A stretch of 64,000 bases of DNA from Petaurus breviceps papuanus. Taxonomy: Eukaryota > Chordata > Mammalia > Diprotodontia > Petauridae. Positions 1 through 10,499 of this stretch are shown here, piece after piece. The translations under genes and the position numbers were made by a program. The stretch is from the NCBI GenBank assembly GCA_028583685.1, contig JAMXIF010000058.1:10272401-10336400 (forward strand). The letters are read 5' to 3'. Numbering within the stretch: position 1 is the first letter of the stretch; each line of letters begins with the position of its first letter. The notes below the pieces were generated by a model. It did no database searches. It saw nothing but the letters and a program-made list of their open reading frames with translations, and had not been told where the DNA came from.

Positions 1-835
1 AAAATTTTTAATGGAACAAAGCTAAGGATAGTTAACACAACGTATGACTGTCAGATTCAAAAATATCTTGACAAGCTAGAACAATGGGCCAAATCTAATA
101 AAACTTAAAAGCAATTAAATGTAAAGTATTACAATAGGGTTCAAAGAATGGACTTCAGAGGTACAAGACAGGAAAAGTTAAATAGCAGTTCATCTGAAAA
201 AAAGTCTGGAGGTTTTTTTAACGGACTATAACCTCAATATGAGTCAACAGTGTATTGTGGAAGTCAACAATCTTACTGACTGCATTATAAGATGCACAAC
301 ATCCAGGGCTACATTAGTCCTACTACACATATACTAGATTACCCATGTTCAGGTTCCAGGCACCACATTTCAGAAAGAATATTGATAAATTGAAGAATAT
401 TGTAAAAGACCTCAAGACAACATCGTAGGAAGATTGGTTGAAAGAACTAGGTATGTTTAGCCTTGAGAAATGAAGACTTAGATGGACCATGATAGCTATG
501 TTCAGCTATTCAAAGGGTTGTCATTTGCAATAGGGATTAGACTTGTACTGCTTGATCCCAGAGAACAGAATTAGAAACATGTATGGAAGTTGCAGAAGAG
601 GTAAATTTAAGAGATAAATTTTCATGTAAGGAAAAAAAATTCCTGAAGATCAGAGCTATGAAAAAATGAGATGGAGTACCTTGAGAGAAAGTGGCTTCTC
701 CCTCACTAAAGGTATTCCAGAAAAGGCTGGATGACCATTTGTCAGTATGTTGGAGAGGAAACTCTTATTCTGGTACAGCTTGAACTAGATAGACTCTAAA
801 GTCCCAACTCTAAGACTCTACAATTTCTAATTCAC
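1..835 (+). mobile_element. CR1/L3-type LINE 3' part in the ZNF800 intron
   Basis: Despite heavy decay, phrases of the CR1 ORF2 C-terminus can be followed: LDKLEQWAKSNK-like at 70-100, the 'ACTCAATATGAGTCAACAG' region near 230-250, and the tail with 'GGCTGGATGACCATTTGTCAG' logic at 725-750, ending in 'AACTCTAAGACTCTACAATT' at about 808-827. The same tail recurs at 40.6 and 56.9 kb. This is an ancient insertion. Confidence 0.65.
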
Positions 836-2235
836 ACAATACACAATATGAATGCAACCTGAGGATGTTTTAGGGTTCTTGAATATGGATTACAATGTTT
901 TAACTTTATTAGACAATAAAGCTATTAAATCATGAACATAGAAAACTGGTTTCCCATTCTAAAATTAGCTATTATATGCCAAAAGACTAAGCAGTGGTAG
1001 TAGTAAAGTGACAAAAACAAAATAGAAACCCAGTTCTCATGCTCATGAGTAGAAGCTGACTACAAAGCTCCCCCAAAACAGAAAATCTTTCCTATCACCA
1101 TTTATTCCATTAGGCAAAAAAATCATTCTACCTAAATGAACAGCATTGTAATGAAACCTGGTGCATTCAGGTAGTTAAAATATCAGTACCACCTCCCAAA
1201 TGCTCCAAATATAAATGCTAAAGTGGTCCAGCAAACTCTTCATAGAGAATAATATAAAGTGCTGTGTACACTTAATTCCTGAACAACTGAATGAATTTGG
1301 TAACATTTTTTCTTAATAAGTAAGGGGAAAATAGCTATAGTCAAAGAGTATGTACATTTCTGTGCATTCAAGCACAACTACCCATAATGAGGGAAGAAAA
1401 GCCTTTATTTTGGAAAGAGTAAAAAAATGTTTATTCTGTGATTCTATTTTAAGCTGTACATATAAATGTCTATAAATAAATTAAACTTCACATCATTGTT
1501 CTAATGTAAGTAGAAACATCTGTCAAACAAATTTAGGTATCACCTTTTTAAAGTGAAAACGTAGCTAAAGGGCATCACTAGGTTCTTAAAAGCACTGAAT
1601 CTCCCAGTTCATAAGTTAAATCAAAAAACCAACTTTTGTCAGATGAACATACACTAAGAATACTTAGGCATCCTAAATGTATACAAAAATGGATTTTTTA
1701 AAAATATATATAACATAAGAGGATTTCTTAAAATAACTGTATTTAACAGAACCTGGGATTAGCCTAATCAGTCCAGAGTTCCATTTTTTAAAAGCATAAC
1801 TTATAGGAAACTAGGACTATATCCTATTCTCCTTTCACATAAACTTATCGCATTCTTTTCACTTTTTTAAGAAGACTAAAAGTAGCAATCTGTAAAAAGA
1901 TAAATGCAGTTTCTTCCTTTCCTTTCAGTTTAACATTCACAAGGGTTTGAGGAATTACTCAAGCTGTCTTTGAAATAAAGGAAAAAGGACTGAGTGACTG
2001 ATCTTGTGGAAATGATTTAATGTGGCACTTGGGGGATATTTTTTAAGGAACCAAGCAGGGGAAACCTCTGGCTTCTGTGCAAGTCTTAAAGCTCCAAAGC
2101 TATTTTGCACCAGGCAAATTATAACTATTTCGAGACAACTTCTTGAACGGAAGGGAAGGGAAAAGGAGGCAAGGTAGGGACAGAGAAGGTACACTAAAAG
2201 GGTCAAGCCTTATGGGAAGAAAGGATGGCCTATAC
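836..2235 (-). other. Remainder of the ZNF800 intron, no recognised element
   Basis: AT-rich DNA with no repeat I can name and no coding exon. Two AATAAA signals occur on the minus strand near 1400-1440, but nothing else supports a transcript end there. Confidence 0.5.
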
Positions 2236-2296
2236 CTGGTTCACAGCATCCATGATGATGGTGGTCAGTCTGACAGCATTTGTCCCTTAGAGGCAT
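2236..2296 (-). CDS. ZNF800: ZNF800 first coding exon (N-terminal 20 residues)
   Basis: Read on the minus strand from the ATG at 2296, this gives MPLRDKCCQTDHHHHGCCEP and then one base (G) of a split codon before a donor, CAG|GTATAG, at 2236/2235. From memory this matches the human ZNF800 N-terminus, which differs only at residue 7 (Tyr there, Cys here) and continues with Val, whose codon starts with G as the phase requires. ZNF800 is a nuclear C2H2 zinc-finger protein reported to repress enteroendocrine differentiation; the fingers lie in later exons to the left of this window. The ATG has A at -3. The exon sits next to a CpG island on its 5' side. The match is short, but the HHHH run flanked by CC pairs, the splice phase and the promoter context agree. 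The coding region is partial because the gene runs off the left edge. Confidence 0.86.
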
Positions 2297-2357
2297 TTTC
2301 AATGGGTGCGACCTACTTTCCTTCTACAGTTCGAAGCTCCTCATTGCGGCTTTTCTG
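2297..2357 (-). other. ZNF800: ZNF800 5'UTR part of exon 2, with NAGNAG acceptor and a short uORF
   Basis: Just upstream of the ATG the minus strand has a pyrimidine run, TTTTTT, then CAGCAG, a tandem NAGNAG acceptor, so the exon would start at 2357 or 2354. The 61-nt leader holds a complete six-codon uORF (ATG at 2344 to TAG at 2324, peptide MRSFEL) that ends 27 nt before the main ATG. Its ATG has G at -3, so it could be read. The acceptor is inferred from sequence alone. Confidence 0.65.
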
Positions 2358-2772
2358 CTGAAAAAAGCACAAGCCCAGTCACTCACCCTTAGCCTCCCGG
2401 GGAGCTGCAGCTGCGTTTTCCAGACGTGTCCACTTCCCGGTGCCTCCACCTCCCGCTCCCCCCACCGTCCCCTTCAGACAAGCTCCATCCGTCCTTACAA
2501 AGATGAGGAGCCCCCTCCCCTCCCCGGCGCCGCGGGGCAGCGCAGAAGGGGCCTCCCTTCTGTGCCAAGGAGCGAGAGAGGAAGGGAGGGACGGAAGCCC
2601 GGGGTGGGGAAGCAGGCGTGGAGCCTCGGCCAGAACGAGGTGTCTCTGCCCGCAACCCCCGCTTCAGGCGCATGGCTCCGGGCATCGGGGGGAGGAGTGG
2701 ATGGAGTCCGCGACAGACAAGTCACGATAAAAATAAGATTAGCAATTTTAAAACCCAAGCCAACTAGCTCCA

Positions 2773-2779
2773 ACTTACT
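2773..2779 (-). other. ZNF800: Alternative candidate donor of exon 1
   Basis: On the minus strand TTGA|GTAAGT has a perfect intronic half but A at the last exon base. It could serve a longer or alternative first exon ending at 2779, with an intron of about 420 nt to the acceptor at 2357. Confidence 0.35.
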
Positions 2780-3037
2780 CAACTCCCGGGGCTGGCGGGA
2801 GGAAAGCAGGCAGGCAGGCCGGGCGGACGGCCGGGGCCAGCCTAGCGTAGGAGGCGACGGCCCGAACCAGGCACAGCCCCCCGCCGACCCCCGGCGGCGG
2901 GAGGCGGGAGGGAGCCGGGGCCTCGTTCACTCGCACGCCCGTCCGCCCCCACCCCCCCAGCTCGCCCGCCCGGGCCGCGCAGCAACGCGCAGCGCTCCCA
3001 AAGAATCCCCGCCGCCGACGCGGAAGCGGCAGGCGCA

Positions 3038-3044
3038 GCTTACC
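3038..3044 (-). other. ZNF800: Candidate splice donor of non-coding exon 1
   Basis: On the minus strand ACGGG|GTAAGC is a good donor inside the CpG island. The exon would end at 3044 and splice to the acceptor at 2357, giving a first intron of about 690 nt. No TSS can be read from sequence. Confidence 0.45.
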
Positions 3045-3670
3045 CCGTGTCTCGGCGGGCCGGGGCCGCGGCGGCAGTGGCAGCGGCAGCGGCAGGAGAG
3101 GTAGCTGCGGCGGCTCACGACGTCCCTCCGCGCAGTGGGGCCGGCCGGCGGGCGGGGGCGCGGGCGCCGGCAGTTGACAGGGGAACCGCCCCGACCGCCG
3201 CCCCTCCAGAGGCCCGGCCTGGAGTCGGAGGGAGCCGGGGAGCCACCCCCCGGCGACAGCAGCGGCGGGAGCCGGGCGCCCCTTCACCTGCAGGGCTCGC
3301 CTCTCTCCTCTGGGAAAGGGGAGGGGCTGGGCTGGGGACAGGGGGTTTCCCCTCTCCCTTTGGGCCTTCTCTTTTTTCCTTTTTTTTTTTTGAGGGGGCT
3401 GTTTGAAGGAACTTTATTGAGTCAGCCTGTCGCTGTCCCTCAAAGCGCTCTCTCCCTTCACGAAGACAGGAGCAGCCGCCGCCGCCGCGGTGCGGATAGC
3501 CCGGGGGGATATGGGGGAGGGAGGGAAAGCCAAGGCTCCGAAGCCGACGACAGGGAGCTAGGAGGCAGACGGCTGACCCCGGACGGAGATGGGAAGAGGG
3601 CAGGAAGTGACAAACGCACGAAGGAGGGAGTAGGAGGGTGGCCGGCACTCCCGGGGCAGCTCGGCGTAAG

Positions 3671-3680
3671 GCGCATGCGT
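3671..3680. promoter_or_regulatory. NRF1-type site in the CpG island
   Basis: GCGCATGCGT matches the palindromic NRF1 core (GCGCATGCGC) with one change. It lies near the upstream edge of the island relative to minus-strand transcription, a usual place for NRF1 in CpG-island promoters. Confidence 0.5.
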
Positions 3681-3764
3681 GGAACCCACGTTAAGTTGGG
3701 CTGCTGGCGAGCTGGTGGCTGTGAGCTGGGCTGGCAAGGAGGGAGGAAGCTGCAGCGAGGCTAG

Positions 3765-4235
3765 TTTGGCGTTACTCCTGCTGCTGCCGTAGTCGGAGCA
3801 GTCCAGGGCTGGACTTGACGGTGAAAGGGGAGGGAGTGATGCAGCTTCTCAGCGCCCCACTGATGCTGTCTAGACTACCCACCTGTTCCTCCCTCCTTCC
3901 CCCTCCCCCCCCCACACACAGTAAAATTGGGTTGATGAGAAAGGACAAGGAATACGTTTTTGTCGAATAAATGAATCTGGGCGGCCCTAAATCCAAGACA
4001 TACCAAAGAAGAAAATGCAGAAAGGGGCTAAGATAGAAGACAAAACTGTCTCAGTAAGAACCGTGTGACCTGGAATTTAGTAATTTCAGAGTGGCCGTCG
4101 TTTAATTTTTCTGAAGATTTGGCCAACTTCTAAACTTCAAAAGTTATGCAGCAGCATTAAAACCGATTCATAGGAGCCAGAAATCTTTGGGGTTTGAGAG
4201 GAAGGAATATCTTCTCCCTTGACTACTAAGACACT
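3765..4235. other. Unique flank of the CpG island, nothing assigned
   Basis: The island fades out and gives way to AT-rich sequence with a pyrimidine-rich run (3885-3920). I see no gene or named repeat. Confidence 0.4.
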
Positions 4236-4300
4236 GTCACTCAAACGTTTTATTGAGCATCTACTGTATGCCAGACCCGGAACATAAGTTCTGGGGAGAA
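4236..4300 (-). repeat. MIR/L2 tail fragment
   Basis: TTTATTGAGCATCTACTGTATGCCAG is the antisense of the shared MIR/L2 3' end (recognisable over about 25 bp at 4248-4275). Confidence 0.5.
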
Positions 4301-4714
4301 AAAAAAACCACAAATGACCCACTAATTCATCTGTCTTATTTCCTTATTCTCCTATCTTTTAAAGGAGTTTATGCCCTCAAGATTCTGACTCTCCTTCCGC
4401 TCTTACCACTTATCACTAATATACAGATGACTCAAAGCTATCTCTAACCCCAATGTCTCCCTAAAGTTCCAGTTCCATATTAATTTCCAACTGACAGGTA
4501 TCTCTATCTGAATTTTCCGCTCCCGCTCCCGGCACTTCAAACTCCGAAATGTTTGTTTACTTAGGTTCTCTCCAAATTTGCCCTTCCCTGTGATTTCTCA
4601 CTTTTTATAGTGGAGTCACCATCCTCCCAGTCACCCAGGCTTATAAATTGATTTATCTTTGAGTTTCAGTCATCCCTCCCTCAGTCCATACATCCAATCA
4701 GTTGATTTGTTCTC

Positions 4715-5490
4715 TATTTCCCGGTGAGAAGCAAGATAACGTGCTACATTTACAATAAGACTTGCATTCAAATCCCACCTCAGATATTTATTTGACCCTG
4801 GGACTCTCATCCAATCTAAGCCTGTAGCAGCAAGCACTCCAAGCGTCCCCAGGGTGGCTGCCAGCACAGGTTCTTGGATCTGCTTTGATAGAGGAAAGCA
4901 ACTCAACACGAGTTAACAAGCTTACTTTAATCAAACATATATCACCTAGTTCAGGGGGAAAAGGTCAGCACCCCGAACTTCAGAATATACAGACAGAATT
5001 ATCAAGACAGAGAAACAGATCAAGTAGACAGTTTCCAAACTGTCTAACCATTACATCCATACCAAATCTGGGTAAAAAAAAACATCTGGGTTTCATCAAC
5101 ATCTGGGTTTTGTTTTCAAAGGCGGGGGGGGGCTCTACAACAACGGCTTCCCAGAATCTCATCTGATCAAACCACAGAACACTTCTCAAAGTGAGCCCCA
5201 AAACAAAGCTACACATCAGGGCTTATATAGCCTTCTCCTGGCTCAGAGAATGTAACAACCTTATTGACCCACTGGCCAATCAAAAAGTATCTACTGAAAA
5301 ACAAGCCTCCCGCCCCCTACTCCAGGTGCACTTTAGCCTAGGGGCAGGGAAGATCTTAAAAATTTACATTTCCATTACAAAGCCTCAGTTTCCCCATCTG
5401 TAAAGTGAAGATAATAGCACCTACCTTACCGGATTGGTGTGAAGATCAAAGAGGATAATTACGTAAAGTGCTATATAAGTTTGTTCATAT
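4715..5490 (+). repeat. MIR-type SINE split by an LTR
   Basis: The left part (4715-4822) carries the tRNA-derived region ('CAAATCCCACCTCAG') and the right part (5380-5490) the MIR core end ('CCTCAGTTTCCCCATCTGTA', 'AAGTGCTATATAAG'). They join cleanly if the LTR at 4823-5379 is removed. Confidence 0.7.
4823..5379 (-). mobile_element. Solo LTR of an endogenous retrovirus (fossil)
   Basis: The element has TG...CA ends (TGTAG at 4823, TTACA ending 5379) and is flanked by a 5-bp target-site duplication, AAGCC (4818-4822 and 5380-5384), inside a MIR. On the minus strand it has a TATATAAG box (about 5225) and an ATTAAA poly(A) signal (about 4930), in the right order for U3-R-U5. Length is about 557 bp. 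No internal retroviral sequence is present, so it is a solo LTR. It is younger than the MIR and L2 around it. Confidence 0.72.
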
Positions 5491-5698
5491 TCAGGGCTTC
5501 TTAAATGACCTTCACCTCTACTCTCACCACAAAAAAACTTATTTAGGCTCCCATGACATCTCACCTAGGGTATTGTTAATAACGTCTCTTATCTCCTCTT
5601 CAGTCTAAGACAATTCGACCCAAGTTTGATCTCACCACACCACTATGATGGTGTCATTCACGTACTCAAAAACCTTCCATGATTCTGCATTGCCTATT

Positions 5699-8501
5699 TT
5701 TTTTGTAATTTTTATTTTACACTTAAATACAAAGTGAGAAAAGAAAACAAAACATTTACCATGTACACAGCAGACCATAAGAAAGGATTCAATATAAAAC
5801 AATAAATTTCCATTTCAAGAAAACCAATACTGCTACACATTGTTTTCAAAATTACCTACCCATCTTTTTACTTTTTCTTTTCCCCACCCTAAAGAAGGCT
5901 ATAATTAAGCATAGCTATGGAGAGATAGATATATGCATACATAAACATAGATGTCCATAAATGTACACTTATATACATATTTACTCACACATATACGTAA
6001 GACTGTACTATGTTTATTTCCTCTTTTTCTCAGGTGAATAGAATTTCCCTTCATAACCCAAATCTTAGTGTGTTTTTCTAAATCAACCCCACTCATCATC
6101 TACACCACAGCAGTATTCCTTTCTGAATTCAAACAGCACCTTCCTTCATAAGATCTTTTAGATTAATTTGGGTATGTGTAATAGGCAGGATGACTTGCTT
6201 GTTCAAAGTTATTCTCCAAATGATACTGCCATTACTGTATAGAATGTTCTCTAGGTTCTGCTTATTTCACTCTTCATTATTTTGTGGAGATCTCTCCATG
6301 CTTTTCTAAAATCACTGAACTCATTATTTCTTATGGCAAAATAATATCCCATCATGAATATATACCACACTTTGTTTAGCCATTCCCCAACTGATGGACA
6401 TCCCTGCAATTTTCAGTTCTTTGCCACTACAAAGAAAGCTGCTATAAATACTTTTGGACATAATGGTTTCTTTTCCATTTTCCCTAATCTTCTTGGGAAG
6501 CAGACCTAATAGTGGTATTGCTGGTTCAAAAGGTATAGGCAGTTTAATAACTCTTTGGGCATAATTCCAAATCTCTCTCCAAAACGGTTGGATCAACTCA
6601 CAGATCCACCAACAATGAATTAAGGTCCCAATTTTTTCATATCCCCTCCAACATTTGTCACTTTCCCCTTCCCTCATTTTAGCCAATCTGATAGGTGTGA
6701 AATGATATGTCAAGGTTGTTTTAATTTGCGTTTCTCTAATCAGTAATGATTTAAAGCATTTTTTCATATGACTACAAATTGTTTTGATTTAGTCATCAGA
6801 AAACTGCCTGTTCATATCCTTTGAACATTTATCAATTAGGGAATGACTCACCTTCTTTATAGATTTGACAAAGCTCAAAATCTTATGGAAGTGAATGTTG
6901 AAAACTAAAAATTAATTATAAAAAAGACAAAAACATTCAATTTTACAACTTACTATACTCTATCTCTTATTTGTTCATAAATTCTTCACCTATCCATAAG
7001 TCTGATAGGTAATATGTTTCATGTTCTTCAATTTTCTTGTAATATCTCTGTTCATATTTTGACCTTATCTTGGTAAATGGTGTGAGATATCATTCTATGC
7101 TCAATTTCTGCCATACTGCTTTCCAGCTTTCCCAACAATTTTTACCAACTAATGAATTACTGTCCCAAAGATTTAAGTCTTTACACTTGTTAAACACTGG
7201 GTAACTATATTTGTTTGCTGCTATAGAATGTATGTCTACTCTGCTCCACTAATCTACCTTTCTATCTCTTAGCCAGTAATATATAGTTTTGATAATTACT
7301 GCCGTATAATATAGTTTAAGATCTGGTATTGCTAAACATCCTTCCTTTACATTTTTTCCATTAGTTCTTTTTATATTCTTGACCTTTTGTTTTTTCAAAT
7401 GAATTTTATTATTTTCTTTTTGCTCTGCAAAATATTTTTGGTAATTTTATTGGGATGTCATTGAATATGTAGATTAATTTTGGTAAATGTTGTTTTTATT
7501 ATATTGCCCTGCCTACCCATGAACAATTAATATTTCTCCATTTGTTCCAATCTGATTTTATTTGTGTACAAAGTTTTTCATGGTTTTGCTCACATAGACA
7601 GGTTTGTTTTGGTAGGTGTATTCCCAGGTATTTTATACTGCATAGAGTTATTTTAAATGGTGTATCTCTAGCTAGCTCTTCCTGCAGGATCCTGTTTGTA
7701 ATAGGAATGCTGATTATATGGGTTTACTTCATATTCTCCTACTTTGTTGAAATTATTAATTATTTCCATTAACTTTTTAGTTGAGTCTTTAGGATTTTCC
7801 AAATATATCATCATATCATCTGCAAAAAAGAGATAGTTTTATTACCTCATTCCCTATTCTGATTCCTTCTATTTTCTTTTCTTCTTGCTATTGCTAGTAT
7901 TTCACTATATTTAATAATATTGGTGATGGTGAACATCCTTGTTTTATATCTGATCTTACTGGGAAGGGTTCCAGCTTATCCCCATTACAAATAATACTTG
8001 CTAATGGTTTTAGGTAAATGCTTCTTATCAATTTAAGGAAAAGCCCACTTATGCCTATACTTTCCAATGTTTTTAATAGAAATCCATTGTACTTTTTCAG
8101 ATGTTTTTTCTACATTTATTGATATTATCATGATTTTCATTACTTTTATTATTGATATAGTCAATTATGTTAATAGTTTTCCCTCTGTTAAACCATCCCT
8201 GCATTCCTGGTACAAATTCTGCTTGATCACAACATATAATCATTTTAATATGTTGTTATAATCTTTTAGCAAGTATTTTATTTGGGATTTTTGCATCTAT
8301 ATTCATTAATGAAATTGGTCTATAATTTTCTTTCTCTGTTTTTACTTTTCCTGGTTTAGGTATCAGCATCATATTTGTTTCATAAAAGCAATTTGGAAGG
8401 ACCCCTTCTTTGCCTATTCCAAATAATTTATTTAATTTGGAATTAGTGGCTCTTTAAATATTTTATAAAATTCACTTGTAAATCCATCTGGACCCCCCCC
8501 C
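5699..8501 (-). mobile_element. L1, 5'-truncated, minus strand
   Basis: Flanked by an 11-bp duplication, CATTGCCTATT (5688-5698 and 8502-8512), with the poly(A) end as plus-strand T's at about 5697-5704. Minus-strand reading gives ORF2 from the reverse transcriptase onward: an [12 protein letters not shown]-like block near 7790-7830, the C-terminal block with [17 protein letters not shown] at 6324-6420, and [29 protein letters not shown] at about 6560-6660. The frame is disrupted many times. A stretch near 6872-6931 is out of place (see findings). Confidence 0.85.
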
Positions 8502-8770
8502 CATTGCCTATTGAATAACTTCCTCTACTGTATCCTAACAACATCTCCATCTGTTGATGACCTACCTTATGAGCTTTCCCTGACCAGATTCCTCTAGGTG
8601 AAAGTGATCTCCATCCTTACTTTTGTCATAGCACTTTATCAGCATCTTTTGTATTTATTTCCCTCTTCCCTGTATCATGCATGGTCTTTGTGTGTCCTTG
8701 TTCTGCCCTTCCCATTAGGATATGAACTCTTTCATATCGACAGTAAAAAAAAAATGGTTTGTTGAATTGA

Positions 8771-9530
8771 ATTTGGCTAAAACTTTAAAAGTTTACTTGA
8801 GTTGCCCAACCTGTGAAAACTTGCCCTACTTCTAGATAAACCCCTCTCCTGCTTAGAAAGTCCTTCCTGCTTAGAATACTCTTGAAAATTCTGCAAATGG
8901 CACTTCAAGCTAAGTAAATCCCTTTCTTTAGGGAGATTTAAAAAACAAACAAAAACTATTTACTCTACTCTTCCCTACCTTTCACTAAATAGTCTGACCA
9001 TCCTTGGCCTTATGCAGCCAAACTGGAGAATCCAAAGAAGGGAATGGAAAGAATGGATAAGCTCTACATGTTTGGGAGAAGAAAAAGAAACTGAGTTCCA
9101 TTTTTAAAAATCAAATGTGGGTTTGGGATGCACCTGTGTAAATTGATGAAGGCAGGAAGTTTTTGGGTGGGTCTCGGGACTTATGGTTCCTAAATTATGG
9201 AGCTAATAAGAGTAGTAAAAGGGAGAGAGGTAGAAAAGTTGTTTTAAATGAACCTATATTTTCCCCTGAGAACCTAGAAAGTGTGACAGTCACATGTCCC
9301 AAGTGATGTATATATTTATATGATCTTTTTTCATCCATTCCATGATCTCTCAGCTCTATCATGTATCAGGTTGAATATTGAAATATCACAGCATTAAAAA
9401 AACAATGCAGAAAGGTCTCAGAGTCCTCAAAAGTTTTTAAAAGATCAATTGAGGTAACAAGCAGTAGAAAGGATATAAACAGTTCTTGCCTGGAACCAGC
9501 CCTCCATTTACTTTCTGGCTATTTCCAAAC
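8771..9530. other. No recognised feature
   Basis: AT-rich sequence with short A-runs. I see no repeat I can name. Confidence 0.4.
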
Positions 9531-9534
9531 CATG

Positions 9535-9690
9535 TCACTTTCATTTTGGCCACTCTTCTCATGTCTCTCCCATCAGAAATTAAGAGCAGCGACTATCTGA
9601 CTTATTTTTATTTGTATTGTATCCTTAGTACTTGGAGAATTACCTGGCAAGTATTAAACATGTAATAAATGCTTTATCATCCATTCATTC
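9535..9690 (+). repeat. L2 3' end fragment
   Basis: Contains the L2 tail wording 'TTGTATTGTATCCTTAGTAC' and 'TAATAAATGCTTTATCATCC'. Confidence 0.55.
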
Positions 9691-10490
9691 AAATGGTGTT
9701 GATAAAGGAATATAAGTAATTAAAATTATACAGTGATTTAGAGGGCATATCTCGTAGTGCCTAGAGAATTTCCTAAATAATTAATTGACCAATGAATTAG
9801 TTTTGGAAAGTTTTTTCAAAAATGGAATTTGGAAAATAGAGCAAGGTACACCTGTGTGAGAGAGTAAATATATAGCATAGGCTTGGATATGAGTTGACTG
9901 TGTTATCTTTCAAGTTGTACACTGAATATATTCAGGTTTATGAAGTGAGGATGAATGGAATCTCAATCTCCCACCATTTCTATGGAGGAAAGAATAGGCT
10001 GCTGACAAAAATAGAATAAAAACTAGTAGGGCTAGGGCTGCATAGGCATAAAAAGACTCTCTAGGCATCACAATTCCTAAAATCCTAGGAACCCTGGGAG
10101 GTCAAGTCAAGTCAGGTCAGGTCATCTAGAAGAACAAAATTTTAAAGCATTTCATGAAATATCTTCATAATAATAATAAATATGTACATAAAATATAATA
10201 AATAAAAATTATGAAATGACTCTCTCCAGAGAAAACTTCACAACCTTCCTTGATACACATACATTATCTAACAACCTTTAAAAATGTTTAAATGCTTCTT
10301 GACATTTCATCCATGTTGCTACTTCTTCCACTAATGCAGACAGCAACTACTATATGACTTAATGGATGGTTTCCAGGAGGTACTGTGGCCAGAAAATTCA
10401 TCACTTTGAGACCAACCTGATCATGAGCCTTTCTGAAATTACCTTGGGTTATCTTTGGATAATTCTAACCATTACTAAGCCTTAATCCAA
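9691..10490. other. No recognised feature
   Basis: AT-rich unique-looking DNA with a small TCAAG/TCAGG microrepeat (10100-10125) and an AATAAT run (10170-10210). Confidence 0.4.
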
Positions 10491-10499
10491 ACCTTTCCA

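Larger units (their letters stand above)
2400..3760 (-). promoter_or_regulatory. ZNF800: CpG island promoter of ZNF800
   Basis: This is the only CpG-rich stretch in the window, very G+C rich against an AT-rich surround, with dense CGs at about 2500-2560, 2820-3280 and 3470-3560. It lies immediately 5' of the first coding exon on the minus strand. It contains GC-rich Sp/KLF-like blocks, an NRF1-type motif and several minus-strand donor sequences, as expected for a TATA-less promoter with a non-coding first exon. The long open frames across it on both strands are low-complexity Pro/Arg/Gly translations of GC-rich DNA and I do not treat them as genes. Divergent transcription on the plus strand is possible but not shown. 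Confidence 0.8.
4320..8770 (+). mobile_element. L2-type LINE, broken into three pieces by later insertions
   Basis: Pieces at about 4320-4714, 5491-5698 and 8502-8770 read as successive parts of L2 ORF2 and its 3' UTR on the plus strand. The first corresponds to the region before the 'LDYCNSLL' block, the second to that block up to 'CATTGCC', and the third to the 'TTTCCCTGACC ... TAGCACTTTATCAGC' 3' end. A MIR sits between the first and second, and a minus-strand L1 between the second and third. Part of the middle seems lost. This is the oldest layer here. Confidence 0.6.

Noticed and set aside
1400-1500. Possible 3' UTR end of a minus-strand gene (AATAAA signals)
   Set aside because: Lies in the first intron after the ZNF800 coding exon, and AT-rich DNA gives such signals by chance.
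2236-2253. Alternative ATG giving MDAVNQ before the same donor
   Set aside because: It is in another frame than the ZNF800 frame, and the ZNF800 frame has a recognisable protein and correct exon phase.
2143-3764. Long open frames on both strands across the CpG island (up to 274 codons)
   Set aside because: Low-complexity Pro/Arg/Gly/Ala translations of GC-rich DNA, overlapping in many frames, no domains. They cross the splice signals of the ZNF800 leader.
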